Shown: positions 46,426 to 54,865 of the stretch, one piece after another
How the letters are laid out: each line of letters starts with the position of its first letter
Position numbering within the stretch: position 1 is the first letter of the stretch
Assembly: GCF_901482695.1 (NCBI RefSeq)
Contig: NZ_LR590484.1
Location: forward strand, 62,001 to 126,000
From: Sphingobacterium thalpophilum
GTDB lineage: Bacteria; Bacteroidota; Bacteroidia; Sphingobacteriales; Sphingobacteriaceae
Reading direction: 5' to 3'
Length of the DNA: 64,000 bases
Translations under genes and position numbers: made by a program
The notes under the pieces: model-generated
What the model was told of the DNA's origin: nothing
The model's input: the letters and a program-made list of their open reading frames with translations, nothing else
Databases searched by the model: none

Positions 46426-47140
46426 TCAATATAGCCTTTCTAATTTTATTGATATAACTTGTAAGAATAACAAAATCGTCTTCATCTTTTATCACAAGTC
46501 TCGAATCTATCGTAGGGCCTTTTAGATGAATTATGTATTCTTCTTCATTTGAAAATGGATGTTGCATAACTGTAATCGCTGAAGACTTAACGTCCTCAAC
46601 TTTTACCTCTTCGACGCGATTATCTTCTTCAGGTAAGATATCTTTATCCTTATTTTCAGTAGGATCAAACTCAATATTCAGAAGGTTATTTTGTTGATCC
46701 AGCAATCCCAAAGACTTTATTCCTTTTATAAAATATCCTGCTACTTTTTGAGCACTCTTAGAATCCACATCATATTCCCTGATGAACATTTTACCTAAAA
46801 TATTAGCATCCAACCCTTTACCCTTAAGCCTTTCATATATTAATTTAAAAACTTCAGGCTTTAAAAATGCTTCACGTTTAAAGACTAGAGCTTCATCTTC
46901 AGTATAAGCATGAATAATCTTTTTAAATAGATCAGTAATCTTTAGTGTACTTTTAATATTGGTAATCAGCCCATATTTAACAGTTGCGCTTACAAGAACC
47001 CCATAGGCACCACTTTCCGTCCTATTTAATTTTTCAGCGGCTGTCACAGAAAGGCATTCACCCCCTAAACTTTCTATAGCATTGGCTAATTCTAAACACT
47101 TTTCAAAAGCAGCATCAGGATAATTTTTAACTTTTGGCAT
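46418..47140 (-). CDS. Hypothetical winged-helix protein, first gene of a two-gene module
   Basis: About 240 residues from MPKVKNYPDAAFEKC; a start 9 codons upstream at 47167 is possible. The N-terminal domain (about 10-110) reads as a winged helix: LSVTAAEKLNRTESGAYGVLVSATVKYGLI, then LKITDLFKKI. The middle is helical, and an acidic linker (EEDNRVEEVKVEDVK) leads to a C-terminal beta-rich tail (EEYIIHLKGPTIDSRLVIKDEDD). This layout is seen in hypothetical proteins of many phyla. The gene is coupled to the next by an 8-bp overlap. Function is not known. Confidence 0.72.
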   Translation of the reverse strand: MPKVKNYPDAAFEKCLELANAIESLGGECLSVTAAEKLNRTESGAYGVLVSATVKYGLITNIKSTLKITDLFKKIIHAYTEDEALVFKREAFLKPEVFKLIYERLKGKGLDANILGKMFIREYDVDSKSAQKVAGYFIKGIKSLGLLDQQNNLLNIEFDPTENKDKDILPEEDNRVEEVKVEDVKSSAITVMQHPFSNEEEYIIHLKGPTIDSRLVIKDEDDFVILTSYINKIRKAILNG

Positions 47141-47309
47141 TTTTAAATATTTTAAAAAAATTAACACTCTTTTTGGTATTATCTAATCTAAAAAAAAGAA
47201 TTAATACTTTCAAAGTATACGAGAAAGAAATTTATTTACCATTGACCTCCTCCCCGTTGTTCAGACAGTCAAAAGTGCAGTTTCGGGCTTTGTTGACCTC
47301 TCCCCAAAT

Positions 47310-48179
47310 TTAGGGGGGTTCTAAAGTAGAAAATTCCGCTGTTTTGACCTGCTTTTCGATAAACATTTCAGGTGTCATATCCCCTAAACAGCTGTGGGGT
47401 CTGAAGGTGTTGTACTCTTGCGTCCAGATTTCAATTTTTTCCTTCGCATCTTCCAATGACAGGAACCAATGCGCATTTAGGCACTCGTCCCGAAAACTTC
47501 CATTGAATGACTCAATATACGGATTATCTGTTGGTTTTCCCGGTCTGGAGAAATCCAGTGTTACCTGATTTTCGTAAGCCCACCTATCTACATCTTTTGG
47601 TATAAACTCACTACCATTGTCACACTGGATTCTTTCAGGGAAACATCCTTCCACCAGGCAGGCTTTGGTCAGTTCATTTACTACACCGGCACCTTTTAAA
47701 GACTTTCCCACCAGTAGTCCCTGGCAGATTTTACTACAATTATCCACTATAGCTAAAATGCGAAAACGTTCGCGGTTAAACAACGCATCCTGTAAGAAAT
47801 CCATGCTCCATATCCAGTTTATAACAGTCTGCAGTCGGTCTAACCGATGAGCAGCACTACGGCTTCGTTTTGGCCGCTTGGTACGTAGGTTTAGTCCGCA
47901 AGCCTTAATACAGTACACACGTTTACGGTTATCGGTGAAACCTTCCCGTCGAAGCAGAACGAATATACGCTTAAAGCCGTAACGGATTCGTGTGTGGGCT
48001 ATTTCATTCATCCACATTTTTAGCAAACTATCTTGCCGATGCCGGTAATGGATATAATAGTACATTGACCTAGCAAGGCATACACATCGACAGTCCCTTT
48101 GGGTTGATATCCGATAATTGCTAACCATCCAATAGACCATTTCTTTTCCGTATGCCGGTTTCACAACTTTTTTTATCAC
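47310..48179 (-). CDS. IS3 OrfB transposase (DDE domain)
   Basis: A 289-residue integrase-type transposase. The DDE residues are in WSMDFLQDAL, IQCDNGSEF and NPYIESFNGSFRDEC. The N-terminal HTH_21 region includes RIRYGFKRIFVLLRREGF. It differs in sequence from the IS3 OrfB at 36.9 kb and belongs to another IS3 subgroup. Confidence 0.9.
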   Translation of the reverse strand: MIKKVVKPAYGKEMVYWMVSNYRISTQRDCRCVCLARSMYYYIHYRHRQDSLLKMWMNEIAHTRIRYGFKRIFVLLRREGFTDNRKRVYCIKACGLNLRTKRPKRSRSAAHRLDRLQTVINWIWSMDFLQDALFNRERFRILAIVDNCSKICQGLLVGKSLKGAGVVNELTKACLVEGCFPERIQCDNGSEFIPKDVDRWAYENQVTLDFSRPGKPTDNPYIESFNGSFRDECLNAHWFLSLEDAKEKIEIWTQEYNTFRPHSCLGDMTPEMFIEKQVKTAEFSTLEPP

Positions 48180-48180
48180 A

Positions 48181-48424
48181 TCCTATAACATCTGTTTGTC
48201 CAAGCTTAAATCAACAACAAGCTTTTTTACCTGGGCGTTCTCCTCTTCCAGCTGCCGCAGTTTGCGCAACTCTGGAACACCCAGACTGCCGTATTTTTTC
48301 TTCCAATTGAAAAATGTGCCTGGGAGACTCCCATTTGCCGACATGTCTCTTCCACACAGGTAACGGTCTCGGACTAACGTAGCGCGAAGGCGATCTGTGC
48401 CTCGGTAAACTTTGATCTTTTCAT
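48181..48424 (-). pseudogene. IS3 orfA, decayed
   Basis: Begins with a good AGGAGG site and ATG at 48424 (MKRSKFTEAQIAFALR), then meets a TAG in place of a glutamine codon. A one-base deletion follows in the run after CAGGCACATTTTT. The rest (NWKKKYGSLGVPELRKLRQLEEENAQVKKL) is recognisable in the shifted frame, with another TAG before DVIKK. It cannot give a full OrfA. Confidence 0.8.
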
Positions 48425-48596
48425 GATTTTCCTCCTATTTAAAATTAGTAATTCACACCGGAATTCTCTACTTTTAAAATGTACTGTTTTGTCGGAAGAG
48501 GTCACTATTTACTGGACTTGAGACAACTTTTCACTAAACTAAGATATAATTACGATAGATTATAACAGACAATAAAAAATACACTAGCAAGTATCG

Positions 48597-49277
48597 ATGG
48601 ATAAAAAAATAAATGATAAATTGACAAAAGAGTTATACATCTTGAGCGGACTTGGAGCAGACGAAAGAGTTTTCCAAAGACTCGACCTTTCTGGCTTCTC
48701 GGTGACTTTTATAAAGTGGCTTGCCCCCTTGGACAAAGAGACAATTGAAAATTACACAACTCGACTTCTCGACCAAGTTACGACAGTAAACCCAATTCTA
48801 ATAGGACTTTCGTTTGGAGGAATAATTGCAGTTGAAGCCGCTAAACAAATTGATACAGAAAGAGTAATTTTACTTTCTTCTGCAAAAACAAAACACGAAA
48901 TTCCATTTTATTATCGTTTTGCAGGGGGGCTTAACCTTCATAAACTGTTACCAACATGGATTTTCAAAAAGTCTAACATCTTGACAAACTGGTTTTTCGG
49001 AACACGTTCGGCATTTGATAGACAGCTTTTAAAGCAAATTCTAACGGATACTGATGCTGACTTCTTGGAATGGGCTATTGACAAAATTGCATGTTGGAAG
49101 AATCAAATTCCACCAATCAATGTCTTTCATGTTCACGGAACAGATGACAGGATTTTGCCCTTAAATTTTATAGCGTATGATAAGGCCATCAAAAATGCTG
49201 GGCACTTCATGATATTTAACAGAGCCGAAGAATTAAATAAAATACTTCAACAGGAGCTTGAAGGAAAAGTATCCTAA
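48597..49277 (+). CDS. Alpha/beta hydrolase
   Basis: A 226-residue small serine hydrolase. The nucleophile elbow is GLSFGG with S72, the acid is probably D183 or D184 in HGTDDRILP, and the base is H203 in AGHFMIF. There is no signal peptide, so it acts in the cytoplasm on an ester or related substrate not predictable here. It is AT-rich and stands alone between an IS3 and a long intergenic stretch. Confidence 0.85.
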   Translation: MDKKINDKLTKELYILSGLGADERVFQRLDLSGFSVTFIKWLAPLDKETIENYTTRLLDQVTTVNPILIGLSFGGIIAVEAAKQIDTERVILLSSAKTKHEIPFYYRFAGGLNLHKLLPTWIFKKSNILTNWFFGTRSAFDRQLLKQILTDTDADFLEWAIDKIACWKNQIPPINVFHVHGTDDRILPLNFIAYDKAIKNAGHFMIFNRAEELNKILQQELEGKVS

Positions 49278-49802
49278 TCCCCTTTTACATGATGGGGAAA
49301 TTCCCCTTCAAAAAATGGGTAGGGTACCCCTAGAATAGTAAGTACGAACACATCGTTGTTCATTTCCTCAAGATTTGCCCCCTATCCAATCAGAGCAAAA
49401 ATGATTTATATATTGTCTCATCAATATGGTCCTTTATAATGTCCCTAATCTGATAAAAAAATAGTCGATGTTAACCTGTAAATACCATTGGGGTAAATAC
49501 AATATTAAAATCTGATGGATATTTAGGATCACCAAGCCCTGATTTCCCAAATGATCAAATAACCATCAAATAATAAAATACTGAAAATCAATAAATTAAA
49601 AATAAAATAGATTAAATTATTAAATAACTATCAAATAAAAAAGAAGTGGTCAACCTTTAAGATTTGTACCTAAAAAAGGAATATATTCGCAGTGAATTTT
49701 CCTAAGTTTCAAAATAAATATCGCAATAAATATATTGCGCAAATACCCTGCATACCTTTAGAATATATTTGTTTAGTAAAATGAGGATTGCAATAACAGT
49801 AT
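49278..49802. other. AT-rich intergenic region
   Basis: About 525 bp without a gene. Near 49294 a GGGGAAATTCCCC palindrome follows the hydrolase stop and might be part of a terminator. A direct repeat AATAACYATCAAATAA occurs at about 49558 and 49624. Nothing else is supported. Confidence 0.45.
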
Positions 49803-50495
49803 ATGATACTTGAAGAATTAACACTTGAAATTTATGCGGAAAGGGCGTTGACTTATTTTGAAAGTAAACACCTGGTTACATGGGCCGTAAATGTTTTAAC
49901 CTTGGGATATGAGAGTGACAACCTGTATATTTTAGCTGGTTTGGATAACGCATCTACCGAAGAACGCGAAATCTATTTTTGGAAATCAATTGCTGATCTA
50001 AAGTTGAATATAGAGAAAAGCGAAGAAGATTTAATGGAAAAATATGCTTTAACAATTGCAAAAAAAGCAATCAGAAAAGAGGTCAGTATAGAATATGCTT
50101 TTGGCCAAATGTTGAAAATTGTGTCTGCGAGCGGATACAATTACAGATATATCTCCTTTTATGAAATTGACGAGGATCTGGACTATTTGAAGTATAACAA
50201 TTCAACCCTTTTTAACACAGGAATTACACTTGAGAACTCAGAAGAATTCATCTTGGAGGAAATGAAAATCTTCGTCGAAATGGAAGATCTAACTATCCCT
50301 CGCGAACAACGTGAAAAATGCTTTTGCGAAACTTGTAAAAACCTTACTAGCCCAATAACGAAAAATAAATTTCAGTTTAAAAAACCATTTAGATATACAG
50401 TTTTGGCTTGTGGGATATGTGGTTCAGATAAACTTAAATACAGCAGCAATCGTGATGTTAAAAGGAGAATAATAGAACAGTCGAAAAAAGAATAA
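49803..50495 (+). CDS. Hypothetical protein with C-terminal zinc ribbon
   Basis: A 230-residue acidic, helical protein. The N-terminal part (LEIYAERALTYFESKHLVTWAVNVLTLGYESDNLYILAGLDN) and the DLKLNIEKSEEDLMEKYALTIAKKAI stretch resemble small helical proteins often found beside toxins or as immunity-like proteins, but I cannot name a family. The C-terminus has two cysteine pairs (CFCETC and CGICGS) that could bind zinc. It lies between an orphan hydrolase and an IS256. Confidence 0.6.
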   Translation: MILEELTLEIYAERALTYFESKHLVTWAVNVLTLGYESDNLYILAGLDNASTEEREIYFWKSIADLKLNIEKSEEDLMEKYALTIAKKAIRKEVSIEYAFGQMLKIVSASGYNYRYISFYEIDEDLDYLKYNNSTLFNTGITLENSEEFILEEMKIFVEMEDLTIPREQREKCFCETCKNLTSPITKNKFQFKKPFRYTVLACGICGSDKLKYSSNRDVKRRIIEQSKKE

Positions 50496-50591
50496 GAAAA
50501 AGTATCTATTGCGCCAAAAGGCTCATCAGGATCCACCAACGAAAACGCATAGATGTTCAAGAAAGATCATTTGACGCAACTGTCATTTTTA

Positions 50592-51933
50592 GGGACTGTC
50601 CCACTAAGTGTGTAAATAAAAAATACGGAGTTCAGTTATGTTCCTTATAACTGGACTCTTTTTTCAAATAAAGTTAAGAACTGATTTAGGATAATGCCCC
50701 AATTCTGAATAGGCATCGTCCACTTTTTAGAGATTTCTCTCAAAGCCAAATATACAGATTTCAGTACGGCATCATCGCTGGGAAATGACAGTTTATTCTT
50801 TGTGTATTTACGGATCTTCCCATTCATGTTTTCGATGATATTGGTCGTATAGATAATTCGTCGGATCTCAAGTGGGAAGTCGTAAAAGACGGTCAGTTCG
50901 TCCCAGTTCTCCCGCCATGATCTTATGGCATAGGGATATTTGGATTCCCATCTATCGGCAAAATCTGCCAGCGCTGCCTGTGCAGCCTGTTTATTGGGAG
51001 CATCATAGATAGGCTTCATATCTGCTGTAAACGCCTTTTTATCCTTCCATACAACATATCTGCAGGCATTTCGGATCTGATGGACAACACAGACCTGGGT
51101 ACTACACTCAGGAAACACACTCCGTATGGTAGCGGAGAAACCATTGAGATTATCGGTCGCTGTAATCAGCATATCCTCTACGCCCCGGGATTTCAGGTCT
51201 GTCAGGATTCCCATCCAAAAACTGGCACTTTCATTCTTGCCCAGCCACATGCCCAGAACTTCTTTATAGCCATCCCTGTTTAGGCCCACAGCAAGATAAA
51301 TGGTCTTATTGACCACTTTGGAGTTTTCCCTGACCTTAAAGACAATGCCATCCATCCAGACAATCAGATATACGTTGTCCAGAGGACGGTTTTGCCAGGC
51401 AATCACATCGCCCGCCACACGGTCAGTAATCCTGGAAATCGTCGATTCAGAAAGATCAAATCCGTACACATCGCGCATCATATTTTCTATATCCGAAACA
51501 CTCATGCCTTTGGCATATAGCGAAACGATCACGTTCTCAACTCCGTCAATCATGTTCTTGCGCTTGGGAACGATAATGGGGTTGAATGTACCATCGCGAT
51601 CCCGTGGGACCTGAATTTCCAGATCTCCCTGATCCCCACGAACCTTTTTGCTGGTATGCCCGTTTCGGGAATTGCCCTGACCACTGCGCTCATGCTTTTC
51701 ATAGCCAAGGTGGCCGTCCATTTCTCCTTCAAGCATCTGCGATACTGCACGTGCCTGTAATTCCCGGAAAAATGATTGCAGCTCTAACCCGTCCTTAAAA
51801 CTCTTTAAGAACTCCTTGTCGTTTAATAGTGACTCTTTGTCAATCATACTCTTATAAAGTTAAGTAAATAAAAAATGCGAAGTCCTTTCCAACTCCGCAT
51901 TTTTATAACTTACACACTTTATGAGACGGTGTC
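50592..51933 (-). mobile_element. IS256-family insertion sequence (about 1.34 kb)
   Basis: Imperfect inverted repeats are GGGACTGTCCCACTAAGTG at the left and, reversed, GACACCGTCTCATAAAGTG at the right. They surround a single intact Mutator-type transposase gene. Only a degraded 8-bp flank similarity (ATTTTTAG/TTATTTAG) is visible as a target duplication. The right end abuts the stop codon of an S41 protease fragment. Confidence 0.9.
50645..51847 (-). CDS. IS256-family (Mutator) transposase
   Basis: A 400-residue transposase. The catalytic aspartates are in [11 protein letters not shown] and TATDNLNGF, the glutamate is in [12 protein letters not shown], and a C/H region is in [17 protein letters not shown]. 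It has the usual length and both termini of the family. Its last codons are part of a hairpin (GAGTTCAGTTAT/ATAACTGGACTC, about 50629-50657) that is followed by T on the plus strand and may act as a terminator. Confidence 0.95.
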   Translation of the reverse strand: MIDKESLLNDKEFLKSFKDGLELQSFFRELQARAVSQMLEGEMDGHLGYEKHERSGQGNSRNGHTSKKVRGDQGDLEIQVPRDRDGTFNPIIVPKRKNMIDGVENVIVSLYAKGMSVSDIENMMRDVYGFDLSESTISRITDRVAGDVIAWQNRPLDNVYLIVWMDGIVFKVRENSKVVNKTIYLAVGLNRDGYKEVLGMWLGKNESASFWMGILTDLKSRGVEDMLITATDNLNGFSATIRSVFPECSTQVCVVHQIRNACRYVVWKDKKAFTADMKPIYDAPNKQAAQAALADFADRWESKYPYAIRSWRENWDELTVFYDFPLEIRRIIYTTNIIENMNGKIRKYTKNKLSFPSDDAVLKSVYLALREISKKWTMPIQNWGIILNQFLTLFEKRVQL

Positions 51934-51936
51934 TTA

Positions 51937-52180
51937 TTATTTAGACCATATTCTCATTAACGCCTCATCTTTTCCGTCCATATAGTTCTCGATCGTATAG
52001 TTTATCTTAATATCAGGTTTCAAAGGCCTTTTTTTCCCTTTCCATACCTCCCAGTATTTCGTCGAGAAAGCAATCACGATATCAGATTTGGGCAAATTAA
52101 AACCCCTTACTTCTCCATAATGGTTGATGGAACCACTGGTTTCTTCACCGATAAAAGTTGCATTCGAATTTTTCTTCAGT
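51937..52180 (-). pseudogene. S41-family peptidase, C-terminal fragment
   Basis: About 80 residues: ELKKNSNATFIGEETSGSINHYGEVRGF, then LPKSDIVIAFSTKYWEVWKG and LKPDIKINYTIENYMDGKDE. This is the tail of a carboxyl-terminal processing-type (tail-specific) protease. Upstream, the same frame enters 40 bp of IS256 transposase sequence and then unrelated DNA, giving a chimeric open frame to 52248. It is not functional. Confidence 0.75.
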
Positions 52181-52182
52181 TC

Positions 52183-52224
52183 AGATTTCAGTACAACATC
52201 ATCGCTGGGAAATGACAGTTTATT
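52183..52224 (-). mobile_element. IS256 transposase scrap
   Basis: About 40 bp nearly identical to bases 50752-50793 in the intact IS256 transposase, translating to [14 protein letters not shown] against [14 protein letters not shown]. It lies between the S41 fragment and the DUF1569-like fragment and marks a past IS256 insertion followed by deletion. Confidence 0.75.
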
Positions 52225-52352
52225 ATGAAACATTTGAAAAATATTCATTTGTACATTGGTTCTTTGGTAGAATGTCCAAAGCCCAATTAGGTCAGTTCAT
52301 ATACAAACATTGCAACCACCATTTAAAGCAGCTTGGATATGCTTTCGTATAG
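52225..52352 (+). pseudogene. DinB-superfamily (DUF1569-like) C-terminal fragment
   Basis: On the plus strand the frame reads YETFEKYSFVHWFFGRM and then LGQFIYKHCNHHLKQLGYAFV. It resembles the C-terminal helix of DUF1569/DinB proteins with its FGxxS...YKHxxHHLxQ pattern. Only the last 40 or so residues remain. Confidence 0.45.
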
Positions 52353-52377
52353 GAACGCACAACATCGACAATTTTTA

Positions 52378-52494
52378 ACTCACAAAGGTCAACCTTTTAA
52401 GAATGTTCATAGTATAATAGAAGATAAGAAAGGAGATATTTGGCTCGGTGGCAGTGATCCCCTACTGCTCCGGCCGAAATCCTCAGGTCTGTAG
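52378..52494 (+). pseudogene. Two-component regulator propeller fragment
   Basis: The frame reads HKGQPFKNVHSIIEDKKGDIWLGGSDPLLL, a single Reg_prop repeat as in the sensor domain of hybrid two-component systems. There is no start or continuation. It is debris of a sensor gene. Confidence 0.55.
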
Positions 52495-52650
52495 TCCTAT
52501 TAATCACTTCTGGTATTACATCTTCTTTTCGAAAAGAGATAGTATAGTTGTTGCAATTGGTGATTTTTTTTGCTTTTGATGATTGCTGATGGTAATACTG
52601 GAATAAGTTACATCTTACTTCACGCAACGGCTTTAAATAATCTCAAAAAC

Positions 52651-52687
52651 AAGTTGTTCCCAGTCAGAAATGCACTGGGAACAACTT
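52651..52687. terminator. Strong bidirectional terminator
   Basis: Arms AAGTTGTTCCCAGT (52651-52664) and ACTGGGAACAACTT (52674-52687) pair perfectly around a 9-nt loop. T-rich sequence follows on both strands. It would end the VOC gene transcript on the minus strand. Confidence 0.85.
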
Positions 52688-52859
52688 TTCGACTAGACTA
52701 TTCAGTGTAACTTAACTCCGTTTCCGGTGCCTTCGTCAAGCATAAAAAAGTATGCCATCTTGCGTCCATTACTTCAAAAACTATTGCCTCTTTCAACATT
52801 TCGCATGCGACATAGCGATTATGAAGACTGGCTCATTATGGTTAACTCGCTTCGGGCTT

Positions 52860-53264
52860 TTAGACGATATTTGGCGTAACTCGTCCTTGCGATGCAGGAG
52901 TAAAAAGGTTAACCAAATTGCCTTCAGGATCACGAAATAAGAGAGATTTATTGCCCCAGGGCATTGTCGTAGGCTTCTGAACAATGTAAGGTTCAAGATA
53001 ATCAGCTAATCTTTCATAAACACTATCCACGTCATCCACCATAAACTCTATAATAGCACTGCGATTTTGTGAAGCCTGCGCAACACTTTCACCTCCGAAA
53101 AATTGTAGTGTCCTTGTGCTTCCTATTGCCAAGGTAGCTGTATTTGTTTTTAATTCAGCAAAATCGGGTGTGTACTGTGTCATAGAGGTTCCTATAACCT
53201 TCTCATAAAATTTTATCATGCCGTCAATCTCAGCGGCAATGATACGAACGGAAACTAAATTCAT
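52860..53264 (-). CDS. VOC-family (glyoxalase/bleomycin-resistance-like) protein
   Basis: A 134-residue protein with the two beta-alpha-beta-beta-beta units of the vicinal oxygen chelate fold. The first includes VSVRIIAAEIDGMIKFYEKVIGTSM and the second includes FMVDDVDSVYERL and NKSLLFRDPEGNLVNLF. It could act on a small molecule or bind a drug; no specific substrate is clear. It appears intact, with a terminator about 170 bp downstream. Confidence 0.88.
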   Translation of the reverse strand: MNLVSVRIIAAEIDGMIKFYEKVIGTSMTQYTPDFAELKTNTATLAIGSTRTLQFFGGESVAQASQNRSAIIEFMVDDVDSVYERLADYLEPYIVQKPTTMPWGNKSLLFRDPEGNLVNLFTPASQGRVTPNIV

Positions 53265-53425
53265 TTCTTATAAATATTTAAAATTACTCGGCAAATGTAA
53301 AGTCCCATACTGACAACTGTATGGCAGTCTGCTTTTGAATTTACTTGGAATTTAAAGCATATTCTACGACACGGTTTTCCGTGTCTTGTTGATAAAGCAT
53401 TATACTTGGCAAAGAAATTATCAAA

Positions 53426-53824
53426 TCATAACAATTCAGCCAATGTTTTTTGCAAAGCCGGTCCGCGTAAATCTTTAGCAACAATTTTTCCATTTGGATC
53501 GATCAAAAAATTCTGTGGAATTGCATTGACTCCATAGGCTTTTGCCACCTCAGTATTCCAACCCTTTAAGTCGGAAACCTGCGTCCAGGGAAGGTCATCG
53601 TCCTTAACCGCTTTCAACCATTTCTCCCGTGCGTCGGCTTTATCCAGAGATACACCGATGACAGTAAAATTTTGAGCTTTAAACTGGTTATAAGCATTTA
53701 CTACATTCGGGTTTTCCGCTCGGCATGGCCCACACCAACTGGCCCAAAAATCAACCAGGACAAACTTACCTTTGAAAGATGACAGGGAAACAGGATTGCC
53801 TTTCCCCAAGTAACACCGACACAC
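53426..53824 (-). pseudogene. TlpA/AhpC-type thioredoxin, N-terminally truncated
   Basis: A 132-residue frame with a complete redoxin core: KGKFVLVDFWASWCGPCRAENP, VIGVSLDKADAREKW, AIPQNFLIDPNGKIVAKDLRG. It lacks the signal peptide and N-terminal DUF4369-type domain of such proteins. The first residues (MCRCYLGKGN) are probably not natural. The frame ends 11 bp from a Reg_prop fragment, so a deletion fused two genes. Cytoplasmic function is possible but unlikely. Confidence 0.7.
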
Positions 53825-53834
53825 AAATTATGGC

Positions 53835-54026
53835 CTAGTATTGCAGCGCATAGCCATTATAATTAAATAGGCCATTGTTACTTCCCAGCCATAACATTCC
53901 CAAACTATCTTGCGCAAATGAATGTACGGTATTTGCGTTCGTACCCAAAGAAATATTTCGGAAAGACGGATAATCCAGCGATTGTCCAACAACCGAAGTA
54001 CTGATTAAGGAACAAAAAATAAACAA
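53835..54026 (-). pseudogene. N-terminal fragment of a hybrid sensor (Reg_prop)
   Basis: About 63 residues: a signal-like start (MFIFCSLISTSVVGQ), then SFRNISLGTNANTVHSFAQDSLGMLWLGSNNGLFNYNG, a first two-component propeller repeat. The rest is missing. It is the kind of N-terminus seen in hybrid two-component sensors; the tail at 56345 could be from such a gene. Confidence 0.7.
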
Positions 54027-54196
54027 CAGAAATAAAAAGATTGCATTACTTAAAAGCGCTATGCTACAAACTTAGTTAATTCTTATGGAATACATCATAT
54101 GCCTACAACTTAACACCAACTTATCCCTAACAGCAATTTTTATTCAATTTTTAGACAGTAATTTGTCATTGCTTATTCAGTGCACACCGAGTAATT

Positions 54197-54229
54197 ACTG
54201 AACGAGCACTGAACGAGAACTGAACAAGC
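54197..54229. repeat. Three tandem 11-bp repeats
   Basis: Units ACTGAACGAGC, ACTGAACGAGA and ACTGAACAAGC start at 54197, 54208 and 54219. The period is the same 11 bp as in the nine-unit array at 24961, but the sequence differs. Confidence 0.75.
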
Positions 54230-54327
54230 AGTGTGAAATAGGTCAATTTGGTTACCAATTGTTTCTCATTTGCTGCTGCTAAGAAATAAGAGATAAAAAA
54301 AAGTTAGGAATCATTTAAACAAGAAAA

Positions 54328-54354
54328 AGGCTAGGTCAATCACGAACCTAGCCT
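54328..54354 (-). terminator. Orphan terminator-like hairpin
   Basis: Arms AGGCTAGGT (54328-54336) and ACCTAGCCT (54346-54354) enclose a 9-nt loop. On the minus strand it is followed by T5. No minus-strand gene lies close upstream, so it may be left from a deleted gene. Confidence 0.55.
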
Positions 54355-54643
54355 CTACAAAAAACAATCCTTTAACCTGCGTTTATTTAACTAATTAATA
54401 CATTTCCGATCAAATAACAGTGTCCATGGCAAATCGTTTAAATTATTTTTATTTTTTTTGATAGTGTCCCATCAAACACTATACAACACGCAACCTTCAA
54501 CGTTTAGCTCATACGTGTTCAGCCAGCTACATCGCTCATACCAATCGTGCATTACAGCTAACAAATTACAATAGCCAAACCTATACATAATTTTTTTTTT
54601 CAAACGAAGCCAATGAAGTGTTGTTCTTTTTAAAAAAGTATAT

Positions 54644-54826
54644 ATGGCACATTTAGAAGTAAAACCTAAAAATGGAGCACCTTGGTGGCTATGGCTCCTG
54701 CTATCACTCCTTGCATTGGGATTGGTCCTCTATTTTGTAAACCGCTACAACAGCGGCGCACAATTAAATGAGGCTACTCCGGACACAAGTGTAAACACCA
54801 CAGCGCCACTAAGAGATACTCTTTAG
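54644..54826 (+). CDS. Small single-pass membrane protein
   Basis: A 60-residue protein with a short polar N-terminus (MAHLEVKPKNGAPWW), one membrane helix (about 14-32, WWLWLLLSLLALGLVLYFV) and a polar tail. It lies 39 bp before the PRC-barrel gene on the same strand and is probably co-transcribed. Function is unknown; similar tiny proteins accompany stress genes in this phylum. Confidence 0.65.
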   Translation: MAHLEVKPKNGAPWWLWLLLSLLALGLVLYFVNRYNSGAQLNEATPDTSVNTTAPLRDTL

Positions 54827-54865
54827 ACCCTCGTGAAATAATTGAATAACTCAAAAACTAAAAAC

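Larger units (their letters stand above)
47243..48504 (-). mobile_element. IS3-family insertion sequence with decayed orfA
   Basis: A TGACCTCTTCC-type right end (rc of the bases ending at 48504) matches left sites at about 47243 (TGACCTCCTCCCC) and about 47294 (TGACCTCTCCCC). The true left edge is uncertain between the two. OrfB is intact but OrfA is broken, so the copy is probably inactive. No target duplication was recognised. Confidence 0.75.
54027..54643. other. Intergenic region with short tandem repeats and an orphan hairpin
   Basis: About 620 bp without a gene. It has three 11-bp repeats at 54197-54229 and a terminator-like hairpin at 54328-54354, both listed separately. The rest is AT-rich and should contain the promoter of the small membrane protein at 54644. 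Confidence 0.5.

Noticed and set aside
52397..52627. Minus-strand 76-codon frame
   Set aside because: It is the opposite strand of the two-component propeller fragment and has no features of its own.
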